Shown here piece after piece: positions 1 through 10,116 of a DNA stretch of 64,000 bases. The notes beneath the pieces are model-generated. The model was given only the letters and a program-made list of their open reading frames with translations, made no database searches and had not been told where the DNA came from. Source of the stretch: Hydrogenophaga palleronii NBRC 102513 (GTDB lineage: Bacteria > Pseudomonadota > Gammaproteobacteria > Burkholderiales > Burkholderiaceae_C); assembly GCF_001571225.1 (NCBI RefSeq), contig NZ_BCTJ01000009.1, forward strand, positions 1 to 64,000. The letters run 5' to 3'. Made by a program: the position numbers and the translations under genes. Numbering within the stretch: the first letter of the stretch is position 1; each line of letters begins with the position of its first letter.

Positions 1-70
1 CACAGCCAGCGGCCCGCTTCGGCGGGTCGCCCAATCAACGGGGGCGGCCATGCGCTGCCTCCGTGACACA

Positions 71-100
71 AAAAAAGGGCGCCTACCAGGCGCCCTTTTT
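71..100. terminator. Bidirectional intrinsic terminator
   Basis: An 8-bp perfect stem (77-84 with 88-95, loop 85-87) is flanked by six A on the left and five T on the right, so it works as a rho-independent terminator in both directions. It lies just downstream of the minus-strand peptidase gene and can also stop plus-strand transcripts entering from the left edge. Confidence 0.9.
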
Positions 101-126
101 CATGGATGGAAAGCAGGCGATGCCGC

Positions 127-1494
127 TTATTCGGCGCTGGCCTGCTGGATGCTGGCGGCTGCGTCGAGCTGCATGCGCTGCAGCTTGGCGACGGCGTCGA
201 AACGCGCACGGAAAGCGGGTGCCACCGGCACGGATTCGCTCTGGCGCGCAATGGCCAGCGGGTCCACGTGCACGCCGTTGTCGCGGAATTCCAGGTGCAG
301 GTGCGGGCCGGTTGAGGCGCCGGTGGTGCCGACCGCGCCGATGAAGTCGCCCTGGCCCACGCGTTGGCCCTTGGTGACGCCGATGCGGCTCAGGTGGGCG
401 TAGACGGTGGTCTGGTTGTTGCGGTGGCGGATGTAGATGACGTTGCCGTAACCACGCTGCACACCGGCGAACTCGACCACGCCATCACCAATGGTGCGCA
501 CCGGGGTGCCGGTGGGGGCTGCGTAGTCCACGCCCATGTGGGCCTTGCGGCCGCCGGTGATGGGGTGGAAGCGCATGCCGTAGCCGCTGCTGACGCGCGA
601 GAACTCCAGCGGCGAAGCCAGGTAGTAACGGCGCGAGCTCTGGCCGTCGAAGCCGTAGTAGCCGCCCTTGTGGCCGGGCTCTTCGAACCACACGGCTTCG
701 CGTTCGCGGCCGTCGTTGGCGAACTCGGCGCTCAGCACACGGCCGGTACGCAGGCTTTCGCCGTCGGCTTCCAGGCTTTCGTAGACCACGCTGAAGCGGT
801 CACCCTGGCGCAGGTCGCGGCGGAAGTCGATGTCGCTGGAGAACATTTCGGCCAGCTGGATCGCCACCGGGTCGGGGATGCCGGCGGCATCGGTGGCGGC
901 GAACAGGGAACTGCGGATCACGCCACTGGCCAGCCGCGAGGTGGCGGTGAGCGTGCCTTGCTCCAGGCGCGAGGTCAGCTCGCCCTGTTCGGACTTTTCC
1001 ACCACCAGGCGGGTGAAGCCGCGTTCGTCGCTGGACAGCCAGCGCGCGGTCAAACGCAGCAGCTCTTGCTGGTCGCTGGCTTCTGCGTGCACCGTGCGGC
1101 CGGCGCGGCCGGCGGCCAGCAGCTGGCGCGCCACCGGGTCGTTGCGCAGGAAGGCCTGGGCTTGCGTATCGGACACGCCCAGGCGCTGCAGCAGGCTCTG
1201 GGCGGTGTCGTCGCGGCGGGTCGTGTCGCTGCGGAACAGCACCATGGGGCTGATCGGTTGCGTGGCCAGCAGGCTGTGGATGTCTTGCTGTGTCGGGGCG
1301 GCGAGGGCTTCGACGACCTGGCGCACGGGCAGGTCGGCGGCGTCGGGGGCCAGCGGCGCGATGCCGAAGGCGGTGACGCCGGTGCCCAGCAGCAGCACAC
1401 CAACGCCGCCCATGATGCGGCGGGGGTGACGGGCAAGGCTTTGGGTCGCGGCTTCAAAAAGTTGAGCCAGCGTGGAGAGTGACGGGCGGATCAA
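127..1494 (-). CDS. M23 family metallopeptidase (LytM/NlpD-type)
   Basis: Predicted zinc endopeptidase of the cell envelope that cuts peptidoglycan cross-bridges or activates amidases. A membrane-anchoring hydrophobic stretch lies near the N terminus (GGVGVLLLGTGVTAFGIAPL), a poorly conserved middle part follows, and a C-terminal M23 domain carries the zinc motifs GRKAHMGVDYA and GPHLHLEFR. The reading frame is open to a GTG at 1545, but the TTG at 1494 (IRPSLSTLAQ onwards) gives the more usual family length of about 455 residues. Neither start has a strong Shine-Dalgarno site, so the N terminus is uncertain. It is divergent from tyrS and ends just before the bidirectional terminator. Confidence 0.88.
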   Translation of the reverse strand: MIRPSLSTLAQLFEAATQSLARHPRRIMGGVGVLLLGTGVTAFGIAPLAPDAADLPVRQVVEALAAPTQQDIHSLLATQPISPMVLFRSDTTRRDDTAQSLLQRLGVSDTQAQAFLRNDPVARQLLAAGRAGRTVHAEASDQQELLRLTARWLSSDERGFTRLVVEKSEQGELTSRLEQGTLTATSRLASGVIRSSLFAATDAAGIPDPVAIQLAEMFSSDIDFRRDLRQGDRFSVVYESLEADGESLRTGRVLSAEFANDGREREAVWFEEPGHKGGYYGFDGQSSRRYYLASPLEFSRVSSGYGMRFHPITGGRKAHMGVDYAAPTGTPVRTIGDGVVEFAGVQRGYGNVIYIRHRNNQTTVYAHLSRIGVTKGQRVGQGDFIGAVGTTGASTGPHLHLEFRDNGVHVDPLAIARQSESVPVAPAFRARFDAVAKLQRMQLDAAASIQQASAE

Positions 1495-1697
1495 AATCGG
1501 TGTTTCCAGAAAGGGTTGCGCCGGGCAGCGGGGCAACGCACACAAAAAAAGAGCGGTTGAGGCGGAACAAGTTCACTCAAGCGCCCGGGCGGCGACGAAC
1601 AGTGTTGTTATCGTGCAAAAAATGCGCCAACTAAAATCCGTCAACAGCGTTTGGCAGTATAGCCAGCGCCAACGTCCACAGCACCCGAAGAACCCCG

Positions 1698-2948
1698 ATG
1701 ACCACCGCCAAAAACGAAACTGAAAGTTCTCAAAATTCACCCCCCATGACAGACGGTGTGAGAGAGGCGCTGAACGTGACCCTGCGGGGCTGCGAAGAAT
1801 TGATTCCCCAGGCCGACTGGGTCAAAAAATTGTCACAAGCGGAAACCACCGGCCAGCCGCTGCGCATCAAGTTGGGGCTGGACCCGACGGCGCCCGACAT
1901 CCACATCGGCCACACGGTGGTGCTCAACAAGATGCGCCAGCTGCAGGATCTGGGACACCAGGTGATTTTCCTGATCGGCGACTTCACCACCTTGATCGGT
2001 GACCCCTCGGGCCGCAACAGCACGCGCCCGCCACTGACCTCGGAGCAGATCAAGGCCAACGCCGAGACCTACTACAAGCAGGCCAGCCTGGTGCTGGACC
2101 CGGCACGCACCGAGATCCGCTACAACAGCGAGTGGTGCCTGCCGCTGGGCTCGATGGGCATGATCCAGCTGGCCGCCAAGTACACCGTGGCGCGCATGAT
2201 GGAGCGCAACGATTTCCACCAGCGCTTCACCGCCGGCACCTCGATCAGCGTGCACGAGTTCCTGTACCCGCTGCTGCAGGGCTACGACTCGGTGGCGCTC
2301 AAGAGCGACCTGGAGCTGGGCGGCACCGACCAGAAGTTCAACCTGCTGATGGGCCGCCACCTGCAGGCCGAGTACGGCCAGGAGCCGCAGTGCATCCTGA
2401 CCATGCCGTTGCTCGAAGGGCTGGACGGCGTGGAGAAGATGTCCAAGAGCAAGAACAACTACATCGGCATCACGGAAGACGCGAACTCGATGTTCGCCAA
2501 GGTGCTGAGCATTTCGGACACGCTGATGTGGCGCTGGTACACGCTGGTGTCGTTCCAGTCGCTGGCGCACATCGAGGCGCTCAAGCAGGCGATTGCCCAG
2601 GGGGCGAACCCGAAGGACGCGAAGGTGGCGCTGGCCAAGGAGCTCACCACGCGTTTCCACAGCGCGGCAGCAGCCGATGCGGCGGAGCAGGACTTCATCA
2701 ACCGCAGTAAGGGTGGTGTGCCGGACGAGATCCCCGAGGTGGCGCTCTCGGGTGCGCCGCTGGGCATTGCGCAACTGCTGAAGTCGGCTGGCCTGGCGCC
2801 GTCGAGCAGCGAGGCCAACCGTTTGATCGACGGCGGTGGTGTGCGCGTCGATGGCACGGTGATCAGCGACAAGGGCCTGAAGCTGCCAGCCGGAACTTTC
2901 GTGGTGCAGGTGGGCAAGCGCAAGTTTGCGCGCGTGACGGTGAGCTGA
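1698..2948 (+). CDS. tyrS: Tyrosyl-tRNA synthetase
   Basis: Cytoplasmic class Ic aminoacyl-tRNA synthetase charging tRNA-Tyr. The signature HIGH occurs in HIGHTVVL near residue 70 and KMSKS in EKMSKSKNN near residue 247. The C-terminal roughly 65 residues form an S4 RNA-binding domain ([15 protein letters not shown]). The length of 416 aa fits the family. The ATG at 1698 is chosen because relatives carry a similar short N-terminal extension; an in-frame ATG at 1746 would give about 400 aa and cannot be excluded. It is a single gene divergent from the M23 peptidase. Confidence 0.97.
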   Translation: MTTAKNETESSQNSPPMTDGVREALNVTLRGCEELIPQADWVKKLSQAETTGQPLRIKLGLDPTAPDIHIGHTVVLNKMRQLQDLGHQVIFLIGDFTTLIGDPSGRNSTRPPLTSEQIKANAETYYKQASLVLDPARTEIRYNSEWCLPLGSMGMIQLAAKYTVARMMERNDFHQRFTAGTSISVHEFLYPLLQGYDSVALKSDLELGGTDQKFNLLMGRHLQAEYGQEPQCILTMPLLEGLDGVEKMSKSKNNYIGITEDANSMFAKVLSISDTLMWRWYTLVSFQSLAHIEALKQAIAQGANPKDAKVALAKELTTRFHSAAAADAAEQDFINRSKGGVPDEIPEVALSGAPLGIAQLLKSAGLAPSSSEANRLIDGGGVRVDGTVISDKGLKLPAGTFVVQVGKRKFARVTVS

Positions 2949-3204
2949 AGTTTTTGGGGGTGTGACTTCGCGGGCCCGCGCGCACCGCTCCGCTCCGCGG
3001 ATGTCCCCCGAACCGGCTGAGCCGGTTCTCCTCCTTGACTCCGCTGCGCAGAGCGCCCGGTCGCCCCGGGCCAGGCGATGGTGGGTGTGCCACCGCAGCC
3101 GACCCCGGGGGGCAGTCGCGGAGCCCGTCGCCGCTGGCGCTCGGGCCACGAAGACCCGCAGGCGTGAAATGTCTGCCGGCCAACAGGCCCAAGGGCCTAA
3201 GAGC
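2949..3204. other. 256-bp intergenic region with hairpins
   Basis: No credible gene lies here. The stretch is very GC-rich and contains a strong hairpin around 3014-3032 (gaaccggctgagccggttc) plus C-run/G-run pairs, resembling a degenerate copy of the double-hairpin repeat seen at 8.1, 46.1, 55.0 and 56.0 kb. It separates the convergent tyrS and ankyrin genes and probably acts as a transcript-end region. No U-tract follows the hairpin, so it is not a classical terminator. Confidence 0.5.
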
Positions 3205-3891
3205 TCAACGCGCCCCGGCCTTCTCCAGCATCGCCACCATCGCCGAATACCCGCGCGACTTTGCCAGCGCCAGCGGGGTCTGCCCGCCGCGGTCGGTCAG
3301 TTGCAGATTCGCCCCCGCATCGATCAGCGCCTTGAGCGTGGCCTGATGGCGTGCACCACCGTCGCCCAGCACCACCGCTTCGATGGCGGCTGTCCAGTGC
3401 AGGTTGTTCACGTGGTCCAGCGGCGCACCGGCGGCGATCAGCTGCCGCACCACGCCGTCGTGGCCGAGGTGGGCGGCGGCGATCAGTGCCGTGCCGTCGT
3501 AACGGCTGGTGGTTTGCTTCGCGCTGGCGCCCAGTTGCAACAGCACGCGCAGCGTCTCTTCATCGTCCGCCACGGATGCAATCGTCACCGCGTCGTAGCG
3601 GTCGTTCTCCAGCCGGTTGATGTCGGCACCGGCTTTCACCAGGGCCCGCACCGCCTCGCGCTGGCGCGCGAACGTGGCCACGTGCAGCGGCGTGCGACCG
3701 TTTGCGTCGGTGGCGTTGAGCGCCGCGCCGGCGGCGGCCAGGCGGGTGATCTTCGCGCTGTCGCCGCTGTGCGCGGCGGCATGCAGGCCGCTGTAGGCAG
3801 CGGCCTCGCCCGCGCTTGGGCCCACCTGTGCCCAGGCCGGCACCGAGGCCACCGCGGCCAGCAGGGCGGTGATCAGGGTGCGGCGTTTCAT
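3205..3891 (-). CDS. Exported ankyrin-repeat protein
   Basis: A 228-aa protein with an N-terminal signal peptide (MKRRTLITALLAAVASVPAWAQ) followed by about five ankyrin repeats (for example NGRTPLHVATFARQREAVR and GQTPLALAKSRGYSAMVAML), so it is a periplasmic protein-interaction module. The ATG at 3891 is chosen because it starts the signal peptide and overlaps the upstream stop as ATGA, showing translational coupling to the heme-binding-type gene. In other proteobacteria periplasmic ankyrin proteins pair with catalase or oxidative-stress functions; here the partner is the HbpS/GlcG-like protein. The exact role is unknown. Confidence 0.88.
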   Translation of the reverse strand: MKRRTLITALLAAVASVPAWAQVGPSAGEAAAYSGLHAAAHSGDSAKITRLAAAGAALNATDANGRTPLHVATFARQREAVRALVKAGADINRLENDRYDAVTIASVADDEETLRVLLQLGASAKQTTSRYDGTALIAAAHLGHDGVVRQLIAAGAPLDHVNNLHWTAAIEAVVLGDGGARHQATLKALIDAGANLQLTDRGGQTPLALAKSRGYSAMVAMLEKAGAR

Positions 3892-4382
3892 TTCAGCAGC
3901 TCCTTGACCGTGTCGAGTGCGGCCACGGCGCACTGTTCGTCCAGGTGGCCGCCGGGGGCGCCACCGACACCGACCGCGCCGATCACCTCATTGCCCACCT
4001 TCACCGGCACGCCGCCGCCGAGCAGCAGGTAACCGGGGATGTTCACCAGGTTGGCGGCCGCCGGGTTCTTTTGCGCGGCTTCCATCATGGCCAGCGTGGT
4101 GTTCTTGGCCGAGGCCGAGGTGTAGGCCTTCAGGCGGCTGGCTTCCAGGGTGTGCGGGCCGGCGTTGTCGGCGCGTTGCACCGCACGCACGCCACCGGCG
4201 CGGTCGACCACGGTCACCGCCACGTTGTGGCCGGCCGCGCTGCAGGCCGCCACGGTGGCGCTGGCGATGCGGTTGGCGAGGTCGAGCGACATGTTCTTTT
4301 CCGTGCGCACGCTTTGGGCGCCGGCCAGGGAGGCGGCGCTCAGGGTCAGGGCCAGGATGGAGGCTTTGGTGAAGGCTTGCAT
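3888..4382 (-). CDS. HbpS/GlcG family heme-binding-type protein, exported
   Basis: A 164-aa protein with a cleavable signal peptide ending near LAGAQS and the compact GlcG/HbpS fold (DUF336), recognised by VTVVDRAGGVRAVQRADNAG, LEASRLKAYTSA and the glycine-rich GGGVPVKVGNEVIGAVGVGGAPGG cut across two strands of the fold. Family members bind heme or cobalamin-like ligands or act as extracytoplasmic sensors. The ligand is not predictable here. It is the first gene of a two-gene operon with the ankyrin protein (ATGA overlap at 3888-3891). Confidence 0.9.
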   Translation of the reverse strand: MQAFTKASILALTLSAASLAGAQSVRTEKNMSLDLANRIASATVAACSAAGHNVAVTVVDRAGGVRAVQRADNAGPHTLEASRLKAYTSASAKNTTLAMMEAAQKNPAAANLVNIPGYLLLGGGVPVKVGNEVIGAVGVGGAPGGHLDEQCAVAALDTVKELLK

Positions 4383-4489
4383 GGTGGTGTTCTCCGGTGG
4401 TGTGAAGCGGTTCGATCAACCGTGGGAGAACTGTAAAAAATGGCGCCCGCCGCGGCCATTCGGGCGGCTACGCGCGGCCCTCCGTAGAA

Positions 4490-5185
4490 CTACGCAGCCG
4501 AACTGCCACCGCCAACGCCTCCGCTGCCGGCCGCATCGTCGGCGTCCACCAGCGCGGCGTAGTGCCGGATCAACTGCGCCAGCGACGGCGCCTGCAGCTT
4601 GCCGAACAGGTTCGCGCGGTGGGTCTCGACCGTGCGCGGCGACAGGCCGAGCGCGCGGCCGATCTCCTTGTTGGTCAGGCCTTCGACGATCAGGCCCAGC
4701 ACCTCGCGCTCGCGTTCGGAGAGTTGCGCGTAACGCTCGCGCGCCGCGCGGTCGGCTTCGTGGTGCTGGCGCGAGCGTACGTGCTGGCGCACCGCGTGCT
4801 GCAGGGCTTCGAGCAAGGCCTCGTCGTTCACCGGTTTTTCCAGGAACTCGGCCGCACCGGCCTTGAAGGCGCGGCGGCACATGTCCACCGTGCCGTGGCC
4901 GGTGAGCATGATCACCGGCTGGTCCACGCCTTGCGCCACCAGGGTGTCGAGCACGCTCAGGCCGCTGATGCCGGGCATGCGCACGTCGAGCACGATGGCG
5001 CCGATGGCGTCGCGGTCGAAGTCGCGCAGAAAGGCCTGCGGGTCGCTCCAGGGCATGACGCGCAGGCCGACGGTGCCGATCAGCAGGGCCAGGCTGTCGC
5101 GCACCGCCTGGTCGTCGTCGATCAGGTGCACCGTGGGCGACAAGGTGTCGCCGGGGCTGGCCGTCGTGCTATCGGGGGTGTTCAT
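4490..5185 (-). CDS. FixJ/NarL-type response regulator
   Basis: A 231-aa two-component regulator. The N-terminal receiver domain has the acidic pair in HLIDDDQA, the phospho-acceptor Asp67 in VLDVRMPG, the conserved Thr in LTGHG and the Lys in EKPVN. The C-terminal LuxR-type helix-turn-helix reads SEREREVLGLIVEGLTNKEI and following RTVETHR. The start ATG at 5185 overlaps the stop of the upstream kinase (ATGA), so the two are cotranslated partners. The target genes are not evident nearby. The domain order matches FixJ/TodT/DctR-type regulators rather than NtrC-type. Confidence 0.93.
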   Translation of the reverse strand: MNTPDSTTASPGDTLSPTVHLIDDDQAVRDSLALLIGTVGLRVMPWSDPQAFLRDFDRDAIGAIVLDVRMPGISGLSVLDTLVAQGVDQPVIMLTGHGTVDMCRRAFKAGAAEFLEKPVNDEALLEALQHAVRQHVRSRQHHEADRAARERYAQLSEREREVLGLIVEGLTNKEIGRALGLSPRTVETHRANLFGKLQAPSLAQLIRHYAALVDADDAAGSGGVGGGSSAA

Positions 5186-6669
5186 GGCAGGCCTCCTTCG
5201 GCCAGCGGCAGCTGCAGCCTGAACACCGCGCCACCGTGCGGCGCGTTGGCCGCGCTCAGCGCGCCGCCCATGCCCTGGGCCAGGGTTTCGCACAGGCTCA
5301 GGCCCAGGCCCAGGCCGCCGTCGCGGGTGGAGAAGAAGGGCTCGAACAGGCGCGGCAGCACTTCGGGCGGGATGCCGGGGCCGTTGTCGGCCACGCTGAT
5401 CTCGCCGTTGCCACCCTGGGCCCGCACGGTGAGGGTGAGGCGGCGCTCGCCCGCGGGCCGCTGTTCCAGCGCCTGCAGCGCGTTGAGGATCAGGTTGTGC
5501 ACGATCTGGTCCAGCGCCACCGGGTCGGCCTGCACCGTCACCGCGTGTGCGGCGTCCAGCTCCGGCTCCACGTTGCGCCGCTGGCATTCGGGTTCCAGCA
5601 GGTAGAGCGCGCGCCGCACCGCTTCCACCGACGCCACCGGCTGGTGCTGGCCGTTGCGGTCGGGGTGTTCCACCGCCTGGCGCAGGCGGCCCACCACCTC
5701 GGCGGCGCGGCGTCCCTGGGCGGCGGCCTGCAGCATGGCATTGCGAGCGGTGGACAGGTCGGGCGGGTCGTCGTTGAGCAGCCGCTGCGCGGCCTGCGCG
5801 TTGGCGATGACGGCGGTGAGCGGCTGGTTCAGCTCGTGCGCCATGCCGGCCGCGAGCTCACCCAAGGTGTTCAGGCGCGCCACCTGGCCCAGGCGCAGCA
5901 GCTCTTCGGCGCGGCGGCGTGCGCTGCGCTGGGCCTGCAGGTGGCGCAGTGCAGCCAGCACGGCACCGACCGCCAGCACCCAGGCCAGCATGCCGCCCCA
6001 GGGCAGCTGGGCCCAGCCCACCGTGAGGCTGGCGGCGACGTCGAACGGCTGGCTCTCGGCGGCCAGCGCCTTGTGGGCCTGGAAGCGCCAGCCGCGCGTG
6101 GCCTGCTCGTCCCCGGCGCGGCCGGGCTGGACCACGTAGCGCTGGCCATCGTGCTCCAGCGTCACGCGCACCGGGCTGCTGTCGGGCTGCATCGGCCATT
6201 CGGACCAGGGCACCATGGCGTGCACGTCGATGGTGAGTGCGTAGCTGGTGGGGTTGGCGGCCAGCACCAGCTGGTAGCGCCCGGCGGCCAGGTCGAGCGC
6301 GCCGAGCGCCGCGCGGCGGGTCTGGCGCGAGCGGGTTTCGGCCTGGGTCAGCCGCGGGTCTTGCCAGCGCTGCTCGGGTTCGCGCCGTTGCACGCTCAGG
6401 ATCTGCGAGTACAGCACCGGCAGGCGTTGTTCGGGGAAGGATGCGCCGACGCTGCTCTCGGCGGCGGGCTGCAGCAGGGCCAGCGTGGCCAGCATGGCGT
6501 CGTGCTGCACCACCTGCTGGCTCAGCAGCCGGTGCACGATGCGCGCGTCGGTTTCGAACAGCGCGCGCTGGGTGTCGAGCGACTGGCGCGCCAGCAAGCC
6601 GGCGCCGGCCAGGGACAGCACCAGCCCGCCGAGCACCCACCATTTCAAGCCTTGCCATGACTGTCGCAT
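5182..6669 (-). CDS. Membrane sensor histidine kinase (DctB/FixL-like)
   Basis: A 495-aa inner-membrane kinase. The first transmembrane helix is at about residues 9-28, a periplasmic sensor part of about 190 residues follows, and a second helix lies at about residues 220-240 ([16 protein letters not shown]). The HisKA domain carries His278 in [17 protein letters not shown], and the ATPase domain has [15 protein letters not shown] and GLGLSLC. This layout is that of DctB-like C4-dicarboxylate sensors. The downstream partner regulator overlaps its stop codon. The signal is unknown. Confidence 0.93.
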   Translation of the reverse strand: MRQSWQGLKWWVLGGLVLSLAGAGLLARQSLDTQRALFETDARIVHRLLSQQVVQHDAMLATLALLQPAAESSVGASFPEQRLPVLYSQILSVQRREPEQRWQDPRLTQAETRSRQTRRAALGALDLAAGRYQLVLAANPTSYALTIDVHAMVPWSEWPMQPDSSPVRVTLEHDGQRYVVQPGRAGDEQATRGWRFQAHKALAAESQPFDVAASLTVGWAQLPWGGMLAWVLAVGAVLAALRHLQAQRSARRRAEELLRLGQVARLNTLGELAAGMAHELNQPLTAVIANAQAAQRLLNDDPPDLSTARNAMLQAAAQGRRAAEVVGRLRQAVEHPDRNGQHQPVASVEAVRRALYLLEPECQRRNVEPELDAAHAVTVQADPVALDQIVHNLILNALQALEQRPAGERRLTLTVRAQGGNGEISVADNGPGIPPEVLPRLFEPFFSTRDGGLGLGLSLCETLAQGMGGALSAANAPHGGAVFRLQLPLAEGGLP

Positions 6670-6710
6670 GCGCCGGATTCTGGCACGCCGTCCGCCGGCA
6701 CAATGGCGGC

Positions 6711-7639
6711 ATGAGCTTTGCCGCCCTTCGCCGCCTCACGCCGCGCCAGTTGCTGATGGTGTCGATCGGCGTGGCGCTGCTCACCATCGTGCTGAAGACC
6801 GCGGCCTGGGCGATGACGGGTTCGGTGGGCCTGTTGTCCGATGCGATGGAGTCGCTGGTGAACCTGGCCAGCGCGGTGTTCGGCCTGGTGATGGTGACCA
6901 TCGCGGCGCGCCCGGCCGACGAAGACCACCCCTATGGCCACCACAAGGCGGAGTATTTTTCGTCCGGCTTCGAGGGCGTGCTCATCATCGCTGCCGCCCT
7001 CGGCATCGTCTGGGCCGCGAGCAGCCGCCTGCTGGCGCCGCAGCCGATCGAGCAGGTGGGCTGGGGCCTGGCGCTGTCGCTGCTGAGCTCGCTGCTCAAC
7101 GGCCTGCTGGCCTGGGCGCTGCTGCAGGCCTCGAAACAACACCGCTCGATTGCGCTGGAGGCCGACGCCAAACATCTGCTGTCCGATGTCTGGACCTCGG
7201 GTGGCGTGGTGATCGGCATCGTGCTGGTGGCGCTCACCGGCTGGCTCTGGCTCGACCCGGTGGTGGCCCTGCTGGTGGCGCTCAACATCCTGAAGGAGGG
7301 CGGCAAGCTGGTGTGGCGCTCGTCGCAGGGCCTGATGGACGAGGCGGTGGAGCCCGAGGTGCAGGCGGTCATCGACGACACGCTGGCCGGTTTTGCCCTC
7401 AGGCAGGGCGACACCACCGTCATCCGCTTCGACCACCTGAGCACGCGCCGCGCGGCGCAGCGCCGCTTCGTGGACCTGCACATGCACGTGCCCGCCGGCT
7501 GGACGCTGGGCCGCGCGGCGGCGGTGCGCGGCGAGGTCGAGCGCGCGCTGATGGCCGCCGTGCCGGGGCTGCGCGCCAGCATCCAGCTGCTGCCGAGCGA
7601 CGTGGAAACCCTTTCTCTGAACCAGGACGATCCAACAAC

Positions 7640-7643
<4 letters not shown>
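6711..7643 (+). CDS. CDF family divalent cation exporter (FieF-like)
   Basis: A 310-aa cation diffusion facilitator that exports Zn, Fe or related divalent metals in exchange for protons. It has about six membrane helices, the metal-site motif SDAMESLVN in helix 2, [13 protein letters not shown] after helix 3, [12 protein letters not shown] in helix 5 and a C-terminal cytoplasmic domain with [19 protein letters not shown]. The start is the ATG at 6711, just 41 bp from the divergent kinase start. Its stop overlaps the dtd start (ATGA). Confidence 0.94.
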
Positions 7644-8083
<440 letters not shown>

Positions 8084-8112
8084 CACCGCAGGTCGCCACG
8101 GTCCAGTGCTCG

Positions 8113-8160
8113 CACGGAACCGGCCTGGCCGGGCCGTCGCGCGCGCCCCCTGGGGGGCGG
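8113..8160. repeat. Intergenic double-hairpin repeat, copy C
   Basis: The copy has the core ggaaccggcctggccgggcc (from 8116) followed by a C-run/G-run hairpin (8144-8158). It lies between convergent dtd and ybeY and abuts the ybeY stop. The same arrangement recurs at 46.08 and 56.03 kb, and a partial copy lies at 55.04 kb. It probably acts as a transcript 3'-end structure. Confidence 0.55.
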
Positions 8161-8166
8161 GGGGAT

Positions 8167-8628
8167 CTACTTGTACGGATCGGGCTGGCCGAGCCCGGCC
8201 AGGATTTCGGTTTCGCGCGCTTCCATCTCTTCCGCGTCTTCTTCGCCGGTCTCGTGGTCCCAGCCCTGCGCGTGCAGGGTGCCGTGCACCAGCAGGTGGG
8301 CGTAGTGCTCGGTCAGCGGTTTCTTCAGCTCGGCGGCTTCGCGCGCCACCACGGGCGCGCACAGCACGAGGTCGGCCATCACCACGGGTTCGATGGCGTA
8401 GTCGAAGGTCAGCACGTTGGTGGCGTAGTCGCGCTGGCGGTAGTCGCGGTTGAGCGCCTGGCCTTCTTCGGCATCGACGATGCGCACGGTGATTTCGGCG
8501 TCGCCGTCGAGCGCATGGCGGATGCAGCGTGTCACCCAGTGGCGCGGCAGCGCGGCGCGGTGGGTGGCAGCGTCGGCCAGCGCGCCGAATTGCAGCGACA
8601 GGCTGAGCGTGGGCAGGGGCGCGGCCAT
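8167..8628 (-). CDS. ybeY: Endoribonuclease YbeY, 16S rRNA 3'-end maturation
   Basis: A 153-aa single-strand-specific metallo-endoribonuclease needed for ribosome quality control and 16S rRNA processing. The zinc-binding motif [15 protein letters not shown] is intact, with all three metal-binding histidines. The upstream [15 protein letters not shown] is also typical. Its ATG shares one base with the stop of the upstream MliC-like gene (TGATG). In many proteobacteria ybeY follows phoH, as here with one gene in between. Confidence 0.97.
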   Translation of the reverse strand: MAAPLPTLSLSLQFGALADAATHRAALPRHWVTRCIRHALDGDAEITVRIVDAEEGQALNRDYRQRDYATNVLTFDYAIEPVVMADLVLCAPVVAREAAELKKPLTEHYAHLLVHGTLHAQGWDHETGEEDAEEMEARETEILAGLGQPDPYK

Positions 8629-9059
8629 CAGCGTGGGTTCGCCGGTTGGGCGAAGCAGTTGGACATCAGAACCTGTTCCTGGCCGTTGGCGTCGAGCGTG
8701 CTGAGTTCGCCCTTCATGCCCTGGGTGTACCAGCGCAGGTGGTGCTGCGGATCGAGCGCGACGAAGCGCACGCCGGTGGTGGCGCGCCGGCCCTGCAGCA
8801 TCAGGGTGCGGCCGCCGTGGTGCAGGGCAGCGAAGGCGGTGCCGTTGCTCAGGTTCAGGTAGGCCAGTTCGGTTTCGGCACCGCCGTCGCAGCGGTAACG
8901 CACGGCCTGGCTGCTGAACACCAGCGAGGGTTGCTGCACCGCAGCGGCCTCGGCAGCCGGTTTGTCGGTGGGGCTGGTCTGGGCCTGGGCGGTGCCCAGC
9001 GCGAGGGTGGCCAGGCACAGGGTGCCCAGGCCACGCAGGAAGGAAGCTGCTGAAAACAT
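8628..9059 (-). CDS. MliC-like (C-type lysozyme inhibitor) periplasmic protein
   Basis: A 143-aa protein with a signal peptide ([20 protein letters not shown], cleaved near AQAQ) and a small beta-barrel domain matching the MliC/PliC family: [25 protein letters not shown], and a terminal MSNC that can pair with the first cysteine. Family members inhibit host or foreign C-type lysozyme in the periplasm. It sits between phoH and ybeY and overlaps the ybeY start by one base. MliC is usually a lipoprotein; no lipobox is seen here, so it is likely soluble. Confidence 0.8.
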   Translation of the reverse strand: MFSAASFLRGLGTLCLATLALGTAQAQTSPTDKPAAEAAAVQQPSLVFSSQAVRYRCDGGAETELAYLNLSNGTAFAALHHGGRTLMLQGRRATTGVRFVALDPQHHLRWYTQGMKGELSTLDANGQEQVLMSNCFAQPANPR

Positions 9060-9070
9060 GGTGCGGAAAT

Positions 9071-9102
9071 TCAAACGGGGTCTCAAACGGGGTCTCAAAC
9101 GG
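9071..9102. repeat. 12-bp tandem repeat over the phoH stop codon
   Basis: Two perfect copies of tcaaacggggtc (9071-9082 and 9083-9094) are followed by a partial third (tcaaacgg) that contains the phoH stop codon. On the minus strand each unit supplies another in-frame TGA, so the gene end is followed by two reserve stops. Confidence 0.85.
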
Positions 9103-10084
9103 CTTTGCGGCGCGCGCGCTTGGCCGGCGCGGCGGGCTCTTCGTGGTCGGCGCGCGGCGTGCGTGCGTCGTAGGCGTCCACGATGCGCGCCACCAGCGGG
9201 TGGCGCACCACGTCGGCGCTGGTGAGGCGGTTGAAGGCGATGCCCTGCACGCGCTTCAACACGCGCTCGGCGTCGATCAGGCCGCTGAGCTGGGTGCGCG
9301 GCAGGTCGATCTGGCTCACGTCGCCCGTCACCACGGCTTTGGCGCCGAAGCCGATGCGGGTGAGGAACATCTTCATCTGCTCCACCGTGGTGTTCTGCGC
9401 CTCGTCCAGGATGACGAAGGCGTGGTTGAGCGTGCGCCCGCGCATGAAGGCCAGCGGCGCGATCTCGATCTGCTGGCGCTCGAAGGCTTTCGCCACCTTG
9501 TCGGCGCCCATCAGGTCGTAGAGTGCGTCGTACAGCGGGCGCAGGTAGGGGTCTACCTTCTGGCCCAGGTCGCCGGGCAGGAAACCGAGCTTCTCGCCCG
9601 CCTCCACCGCCGGGCGCGTGAGCACGATGCGCTGCACCGCACTGCGCTCCAGCGCGTCCACCGCGCAGGCCACCGCCAGGTAGGTCTTGCCGGTGCCGGC
9701 CGGGCCGATACCGAAGGTGATGTCGTGCGTGGCCATGTTTTCCAGGTAACGCGCCTGGTTGGGCGTGCGCCCGCGCACCTCGCCGCGCCGCGTCTGCATC
9801 GCCAGCGCGCCGTCGCCGGGTTCGGCCAGGGCGGTGTCGCCGCTGAGCATGAGCTGCACCTGCTCGGGCGGAATCGGCTTCTTCGCCATCTCGTAGAGTG
9901 CCTGCAGGGTTTCGAGCGCCTGGTTGGCCCGGGCCTTGGGGCCTTCGATGCGGAACTGCTCGAACCGGTGCGCCACCTTGACCTGCAGCGCCGCCTCGAT
10001 GCTGCGGATGTGGCTGTCCATGGGACCGCAGAGGTGCGCCATGCGCGTGTTGTCGGGCGGGGAGAAGGTGTGTCTGAGAATCAA
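9095..10084 (-). CDS. phoH: PhoH-like P-loop ATPase
   Basis: A 329-aa cytoplasmic ATPase/helicase-like protein linked by family context to RNA metabolism with YbeY. The Walker A motif [12 protein letters not shown] and Walker B motif [11 protein letters not shown] are present, with GDVSQIDLP as a further conserved motif. The TTG at 10084 ([13 protein letters not shown]) is chosen because relatives start at this point; another TTG at 10105 would add seven residues and an ATG at 10042 would remove conserved sequence. It heads the phoH/mliC-like/ybeY minus-strand operon and diverges from ruvA. Confidence 0.93.
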   Translation of the reverse strand: MILRHTFSPPDNTRMAHLCGPMDSHIRSIEAALQVKVAHRFEQFRIEGPKARANQALETLQALYEMAKKPIPPEQVQLMLSGDTALAEPGDGALAMQTRRGEVRGRTPNQARYLENMATHDITFGIGPAGTGKTYLAVACAVDALERSAVQRIVLTRPAVEAGEKLGFLPGDLGQKVDPYLRPLYDALYDLMGADKVAKAFERQQIEIAPLAFMRGRTLNHAFVILDEAQNTTVEQMKMFLTRIGFGAKAVVTGDVSQIDLPRTQLSGLIDAERVLKRVQGIAFNRLTSADVVRHPLVARIVDAYDARTPRADHEEPAAPAKRARRKAV

Positions 10085-10116
10085 ACCGATAATCCAGTGA
10101 ACCAAGGAATTTCCCG

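Noticed and set aside
1495..1697. Promoters for tyrS and the M23 gene
   Set aside because: TTGTTA at 1605 and TAAAAT at 1632 have a 21-bp spacer, too long for a sigma-70 promoter; nothing better was found.
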